DNA from: an uncultured Phascolarctobacterium sp.
GTDB lineage: Bacteria > Bacillota > Negativicutes > Acidaminococcales > Acidaminococcaceae
NCBI GenBank assembly: GCA_949299135.1
Contig: CASFZG010000003.1
Coordinates: 1 to 64,000 of the forward strand
Length of the DNA stretch: 64,000 nt
Reading direction: 5' to 3'
Shown: in pieces, positions 59,830 to 64,000 of the stretch
Layout of the letters: every line of letters begins with the position of its first letter
Numbering within the stretch: the stretch's first letter is position 1
Program-made: the position numbers and the translations under genes
Notes under the pieces: generated by a model
The model's database searches: none
Told to the model about the DNA's origin: nothing
The model's input: the letters and a program-made list of their open reading frames with translations, nothing else

Positions 59830-60429
59830 TCAAACCTCCGCCACAAGCGCACGCCACGCGTCCGTCACTGTTTTCTGCGCTGCTTCCAGCGGCCCGCTGT
59901 TGTCGATGACAAAATCCGCACAGGCGCGTTTTTCTTCCAGCGGCATCTGCGCGGCAATGCGTGCCTTAACTTCTTCGCGCGTCATTTGGCTGCGCTGCAT
60001 GGCACGCTCAATCTGCGTTTCGCTGTCCACGGCAACCAGCCACACCTCGTCCACATCCTTGTGCCAGCCGCATTCAATCAACAGTGGCACATCAAGCACC
60101 GCCGCAGGCAGATTTTTACTGCGGCAGTCAGCCAAAAAGCTCTGCGCCGCCGCATGCACGTTTTTGTGGATAATGCCTTCCAGTTTTTTCAGCGCCGCCT
60201 TATCGTTAAACACAAGCTCCGCCATTTTGGCGCGGTTCAGTTCGCCGTCAGCCTGCAAATATTCAGTACCGAAGGTTTTTGCAATTTCGTCCAGCGCCGG
60301 GCTGCCCTTGGCAACCATAGCACGGCTTTCGGCGTCGGCGTCAAACACCGGTGCGCCCAAACTGCGCAGCAAATTTGCTATTGTACTTTTACCGGAGGCT
60401 ATGCCCCCCGTTAAACCTATAACTTTCAT
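59830..60429 (-). CDS. coaE: Dephospho-CoA kinase
   Basis: A 199-aa P-loop kinase, the last step of coenzyme A synthesis. P-loop VIGLTGGIASGKSTIANLLR, then VFDADAESRAMVAKG, a VLDVPLLIECGWHKDVDEVW segment and RMTREEVKARIAAQMPLEEK-type lid. Normal length. It follows mutM by 10 bp and precedes the lytic transglycosylase gene. Confidence 0.96.
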   Translation of the reverse strand: MKVIGLTGGIASGKSTIANLLRSLGAPVFDADAESRAMVAKGSPALDEIAKTFGTEYLQADGELNRAKMAELVFNDKAALKKLEGIIHKNVHAAAQSFLADCRSKNLPAAVLDVPLLIECGWHKDVDEVWLVAVDSETQIERAMQRSQMTREEVKARIAAQMPLEEKRACADFVIDNSGPLEAAQKTVTDAWRALVAEV

Positions 60430-60439
60430 TTTACTTCCT

Positions 60440-61261
60440 TTATTTTTGGCAGTGCGGGCAGTACGTTGTGCCGCGCCCGCCTACTTTGGTGTCCAAAAGC
60501 TCGCCGCCGCACATTTTGCAGCACTGCCCTTTGCGCCCGTACACCAGCAAATGATTCTGGTTGTCGCCCTTGTTGCCCTCGCCGTCCTTGTAATCGCGGA
60601 ATGTTGTGCCCCTGTTGGCAATGCCCTGCGCAATAACTTTGTTAATAGCGTCGTGCAGCTTGTCAATTTCTGCGTCCGTCAAAGTGTTGGCAATGCGCAT
60701 CGGCAAAATGCCGGATAAAGCCAGGCACTCGTCGGCGTAGATATTGCCAAGCCCTGCAATAAAGGTCTGCTCCAGAATCAGTGTCTTAATGGGCTTTTTG
60801 CTTTTGGCTACAACCGGGCGCATGTAATCCGCCGTAAAGCCTTCGCTTAAAGGCTCAGGCCCAAGCGTTTCGTAGCCTTCAATATATTCATCGTCATTCG
60901 TCACAAGATACAGCGTGCCAAAGGTGCGGATATCGGTAAACCACATCGTCACGCCGTCCGTCAGTTCAAACTTAATCTTGGCATAAGGCGGCGCGGGTTT
61001 GTCCGCTTCCTGCGCCATCAAAGCGCCGGTCATGCGCAAATGCACAATCAGCTTCTGGTCAGCGCCGGTTTTAAGCACCAAATACTTGCCGCGGCGTCCC
61101 ACGTCCTCAATCGTGCGTCCGGTTAAACCGGCAATAAAGCCTTGCGGCGACGGGTGCTTAATCAGCCTGTCCAGATAAACTTCTACCTTTTTTATGGTTT
61201 TGCCTTTGATATGCGGCAGCAGGGTTTTGCGCACCTGCTCCACTTCCGGCATTTCCGGCAT
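60440..61261 (-). CDS. mutM: Formamidopyrimidine-DNA glycosylase (Fpg)
   Basis: A 273-aa base-excision repair enzyme. N-terminal PEMPEVEQVRKTL (catalytic Pro and Glu after Met removal), GRRGKYLVLK (conserved Lys), helix-two-turn-helix EQTFIAGLGNIYADECLALS and the C-terminal zinc finger CKMCGGELLDTKVGGRGTTY with CPHC. Removes oxidised purines such as 8-oxoguanine. It lies 11 bp after polA; the polA-mutM-coaE order is normal for Firmicutes. Confidence 0.97.
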   Translation of the reverse strand: MPEMPEVEQVRKTLLPHIKGKTIKKVEVYLDRLIKHPSPQGFIAGLTGRTIEDVGRRGKYLVLKTGADQKLIVHLRMTGALMAQEADKPAPPYAKIKFELTDGVTMWFTDIRTFGTLYLVTNDDEYIEGYETLGPEPLSEGFTADYMRPVVAKSKKPIKTLILEQTFIAGLGNIYADECLALSGILPMRIANTLTDAEIDKLHDAINKVIAQGIANRGTTFRDYKDGEGNKGDNQNHLLVYGRKGQCCKMCGGELLDTKVGGRGTTYCPHCQK

Positions 61262-61272
61262 TGTTATTCCCC

Positions 61273-63876
61273 CTATTTTGCGTTGGCCCAGTTGGTGCCG
61301 TAGTTTACGTCGGCAATCAGCGGCACGCTTAATTTAACGGCTGCTTCCATCGTCTGTTTTACAAGTTTGCCGACTTCTTCGCGTTCGTCCGCCGTAACTT
61401 CCAGCAGCAGTTCGTCATGCACCTGCAATAAAATGCGGCTCTTGTAATTGCCCCGTTCCAGCATTTTCTGCACGTTAATCATGGCAATTTTAATAATGTC
61501 CGCCGCCGTGCCCTGTATCGGCGTGTTAATGGCGGTGCGTTCCGCAAAGCCGCGGATGTTGAAGTTGCGGCTGTCAATATCCGGCAGGTAACGCCTGCGC
61601 CCAAACAGCGTCTGCACATAGCCGTTTTTGCGCGCGCTTGCCACCATGTCGTCCATATATTTTTTAACGCCCGTGTAGCGTCCCAGATAGTTTTCAATAT
61701 AACGTCCGGCCTCACCGCGGCTGATATCCAGCTGCTTCGCCAAGCCAAAATCGCTGATACCGTACACAATGCCGAAGTTTACCGCTTTGGCGCGTGTACG
61801 CATCGTGCCGGTTACTTCGCCCAGCGGCACACCAAAAACTTCCGCCGCCGTGCGTGCGTGTACATCCTGCCCATGCAGAAAGCTTTCCAGCAAAAGCTCA
61901 TCCTGTGCAATATGCGCCAACACGCGCAGTTCCACCTGCGAATAGTCGCAGCTCAGCAGATAATCGTAGCCTTCGCCCGGCACAAAAATCTCGCGGATTT
62001 GCTTACCCAGCTCCGTGCGCGTCGGTATGTTCTGCAAGTTCGGGTCGGTGCTGCTCAAACGCCCCGTCACCGTCACCAGCTGCTGAAAATGCGTATGAAT
62101 ACGCCCGGTTTTAGCGTTAATCAGCGGGCGCAGGCCTTCCAAATATGTACTGTGCAGCTTGGTCAGCTTGCGGTGTTCCAAAACAGTCCGCACCAGCGGA
62201 TGCTCGTTGCGAAGCTGCTCCAATACCGATACGTCCGTGGAATAACCGGTTTTGGTCTTTTTGATTACCGGCAGCCCCAGCTTTTCAAACAAAACCACGC
62301 CCAGCTGCTTGGTGGATTTTAAATTGAAGCTTTCGCCTGCCTGCTCCACCGCCAGAATTTCCAGCGCGGCAATCTGCGCCGCCATTTCTCTGGTAAGTTT
62401 TTCCAGCAGCGCCACGTCCGGCTTAATGCCCGCCAGCTCCATTTTAGCCAGCATGCGTGCCAGCGGCAGCTCCATTTCTTCATATAATTTTATCTGCTCA
62501 TGTTCGTTCAGCTTGGCACGCAAAACAGGCACCAGTTCGGCAATCGCCTTGCACTCCTGCGCATAAGCCTGCGGCAGATAATCCGCACTGATGGTTTTTA
62601 CGCTGTAAGTACTGCGCCCAGCGTCCACAAGGTACGCCGCAATGGCAACATCGTCCACAATGCCGCGCGCCTCACCGCCCATGCACAGCGCAGTTTTTAT
62701 AATCTCCTTGCTGTCGCAGCAGGCTTTCTCTTTCGTTTCATCCGCCAGCCATGCGTTAAACTGCGCCCAGCCCGCGCCGCCGTGCTTAAACACATACACG
62801 CGCCCGTCGCACAAAACTTCCGCCTGCGCAAAATATAAATCAGGCAATGCACCGCCAACCTGCACCGCCAGCGGCGTAACCTCGCGCCTTGCGGCGATAA
62901 GTTTAAACAGTGCTTCCGCATCGTCGTCAGATGCGATAACTTCTTCCGGCAAAGCATCTGGCGTTTCTTCAATCTCCTCGCCGAACAGGCTGAAATCGCC
63001 TTCGCCTGCGCCCATAACGGAAGCAAAACGGTCATACATATTGCGGAACTCCAGCGACTGCATCAGTTCGCGCGCTTCCGGCTGCATACCGCGCAGCTCG
63101 TAAGCGGCTAAATCCGTACTTACCGGCACATCCGTAAATATCGTCGCCAGCTTTTTGGAAAGCAGCGCTGAATCCTTATTGTTCAAAAGCTTTTCTCGCA
63201 GCGCCTTGCCGCTGATGTTTCCGGCGTTCTCCAAAACATTTTCCACACTGCCGTATTCGCTTATCAGCTTCAGCGCCGTTTTCGGACCAACGCCCGGTAC
63301 ACCGGGGATATTGTCCGAACTATCACCCATCAAACCTTTCAGGTCGATAAGCTGCTTCGGCGTAAGGTTTTCGTACTCCTCGGCAAAAACCTGCGGCGTG
63401 TAAACCTTCAAATCCGAAATGCCGCGCTTGGTAAAATATACGCTCGTGCGGTCACTCAAAAGCTGCAACTCGTCGCGGTCACCGGTGACGATAATTACCT
63501 CCGCCTGCTGCGGCGCATGCACGGCAAAAGTGCCGATGATATCGTCCGCCTCGTAATTATCCAGCTCCAGCACGGCAATGTTCATCGCTTCCAGCACCTT
63601 GCGCGCCAGCGGAAACTGTTCCGAAAGCTCGCTCGGCGTCGGCTTGCGCTGACCCTTGTAATCGGCAAACATCTCCGTGCGGAAGGTTTTGCGGCTCTTA
63701 TCAAACGCTACCGCCAGCCACTTGGGCTGAACATCGGCCAAAAGCCGCAGAAGCATGTTGCAAAAGCCGTACACCGCGCCCGTATGCACGCCGTTTTTCG
63801 TCGTCAGCGGCGGCAACGCAAAAAACGCACGGTGAATCAGGCTGCTGCCATCTATAACCAAAAATTTATCTGCCAT
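61273..63876 (-). CDS. polA: DNA polymerase I
   Basis: An 867-aa family A polymerase. The 5'-3' exonuclease domain (1-290) has FLVIDGSSLIHRAFFALPPL and LKGLMGDSSDNIPGVPGVGP. The middle domain (about 310-480) has the 3'-5' exonuclease fold, but the first strand reads PLAVQVGG, without the DxE pair, so proofreading is probably lost, as in many Firmicutes. The polymerase domain has motif A LSCDYSQVELRVLAHIAQDE, motif B RTRAKAVNFGIVYGISDFGL and motif C LLQVHDELLLEV. First gene of polA-mutM-coaE; its AGGAACGG ribosome site lies just upstream of the ATG. Confidence 0.97.
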   Translation of the reverse strand: MADKFLVIDGSSLIHRAFFALPPLTTKNGVHTGAVYGFCNMLLRLLADVQPKWLAVAFDKSRKTFRTEMFADYKGQRKPTPSELSEQFPLARKVLEAMNIAVLELDNYEADDIIGTFAVHAPQQAEVIIVTGDRDELQLLSDRTSVYFTKRGISDLKVYTPQVFAEEYENLTPKQLIDLKGLMGDSSDNIPGVPGVGPKTALKLISEYGSVENVLENAGNISGKALREKLLNNKDSALLSKKLATIFTDVPVSTDLAAYELRGMQPEARELMQSLEFRNMYDRFASVMGAGEGDFSLFGEEIEETPDALPEEVIASDDDAEALFKLIAARREVTPLAVQVGGALPDLYFAQAEVLCDGRVYVFKHGGAGWAQFNAWLADETKEKACCDSKEIIKTALCMGGEARGIVDDVAIAAYLVDAGRSTYSVKTISADYLPQAYAQECKAIAELVPVLRAKLNEHEQIKLYEEMELPLARMLAKMELAGIKPDVALLEKLTREMAAQIAALEILAVEQAGESFNLKSTKQLGVVLFEKLGLPVIKKTKTGYSTDVSVLEQLRNEHPLVRTVLEHRKLTKLHSTYLEGLRPLINAKTGRIHTHFQQLVTVTGRLSSTDPNLQNIPTRTELGKQIREIFVPGEGYDYLLSCDYSQVELRVLAHIAQDELLLESFLHGQDVHARTAAEVFGVPLGEVTGTMRTRAKAVNFGIVYGISDFGLAKQLDISRGEAGRYIENYLGRYTGVKKYMDDMVASARKNGYVQTLFGRRRYLPDIDSRNFNIRGFAERTAINTPIQGTAADIIKIAMINVQKMLERGNYKSRILLQVHDELLLEVTADEREEVGKLVKQTMEAAVKLSVPLIADVNYGTNWANAK

Positions 63877-63930
63877 AGCCGTTCCTTTCGTATGTAATCA
63901 TAATAATATATTATACCACAAATTCAAATT

Positions 63931-64000
63931 TTATTCGCCAACCGCTTCAAAAGCATGTCCAATTTGCTCCATAACATTTAAAACATCATCAAAATTTTGC
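63931..64000 (-). CDS. Partial C-terminal end of a protein, cut by the window edge
   Basis: The last 22 codons of a minus-strand gene: NFDDVLNVMEQIGHAFEAVG, then Glu and stop. It would be upstream of polA in the same direction. Too short to name; the reading is open to the window edge and the polA promoter region lies between. Confidence 0.45.
   Translation of the reverse strand, partial: QNFDDVLNVMEQIGHAFEAVGE

Overview
The window looks like a chromosome segment from a Negativicute, that is, a Firmicute with an outer membrane; I think an Acidaminococcaceae / Phascolarctobacterium-like organism is most likely. The sequence mixes Firmicutes housekeeping genes (YlbF, YhaM, TrmK, a polA-mutM-coaE order, tig-clpP-clpX-lon-ysxC) with diderm envelope genes: an autotransporter, an SLH-domain porin of the OmpM type, an RND efflux pump, CsgG-like periplasmic proteins, and an A-type RNase P RNA. 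The genus is an inference; the double-membrane Firmicute is well supported.

Layout. 0-2.7 kb: the edge of a small peptide gene with a double-glycine-like leader, then an autotransporter gene. 2.7-3.8 kb: an orphan sigma-like protein and the first of two type I toxin-antitoxin-like loci. 3.8-11.3 kb: a zinc-ribbon membrane protein, an unrecognised 519-aa protein, ylbF-murB, a C-N hydrolase with a VanX-like dipeptidase, and a two-component system. 11.4-17.7 kb: an AT-rich operon of six exported proteins (FlgT-like, LolA-like, two CsgG-like, a dockerin/ricin/SH3/cysteine-peptidase protein and an LPP20-like protein) behind three copies of a 24-bp operator-like palindrome. 18-27 kb: a NlpC/P60 hydrolase, a glycosyltransferase, rnpB, yhaM-nif3-trmK, and a TetR-controlled HlyD/ABC-2 exporter. 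27-36.7 kb: an HTH protein with a 400-nt structured leader, abgT-pepT, a beta-CASP nuclease, obgE-proB-proA and an SGNH hydrolase. 37-40.8 kb: the SLH porin, a 1.3-kb gene-free stretch with a hairpin array and a 0.6-kb imperfect palindrome, the second toxin locus, ridA, and a cobalamin riboswitch with no obvious target gene. 40.9-64 kb: an AbrB-family transporter, ysxC-lon-clpX-clpP-tig, tRNA-Gly, a Na/Pi cotransporter, an RND pump with its adaptor, rarA, codB-codA, two tRNA-Leu genes, and a lytic transglycosylase-coaE-mutM-polA group.

The most unusual signals are these. (1) Three promoters (autotransporter, HTH gene, porin) share a run of exactly seven G between -35 and -10, with the same 16-bp spacing and palindromic DNA just upstream. 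(2) Two paralogous 32-codon hydrophobic peptide genes are each faced by a convergent antisense RNA promoter. (3) The CsgG/FlgT/dockerin operon and its palindromes. (4) A leader RNA that can form three successive long hairpins. (5) A riboswitch that seems to control a short non-coding RNA. Nearly all protein genes are on the minus strand; the only plus-strand genes I accept are the sigma-like gene and rarA. No IS element, prophage or CRISPR array was seen.
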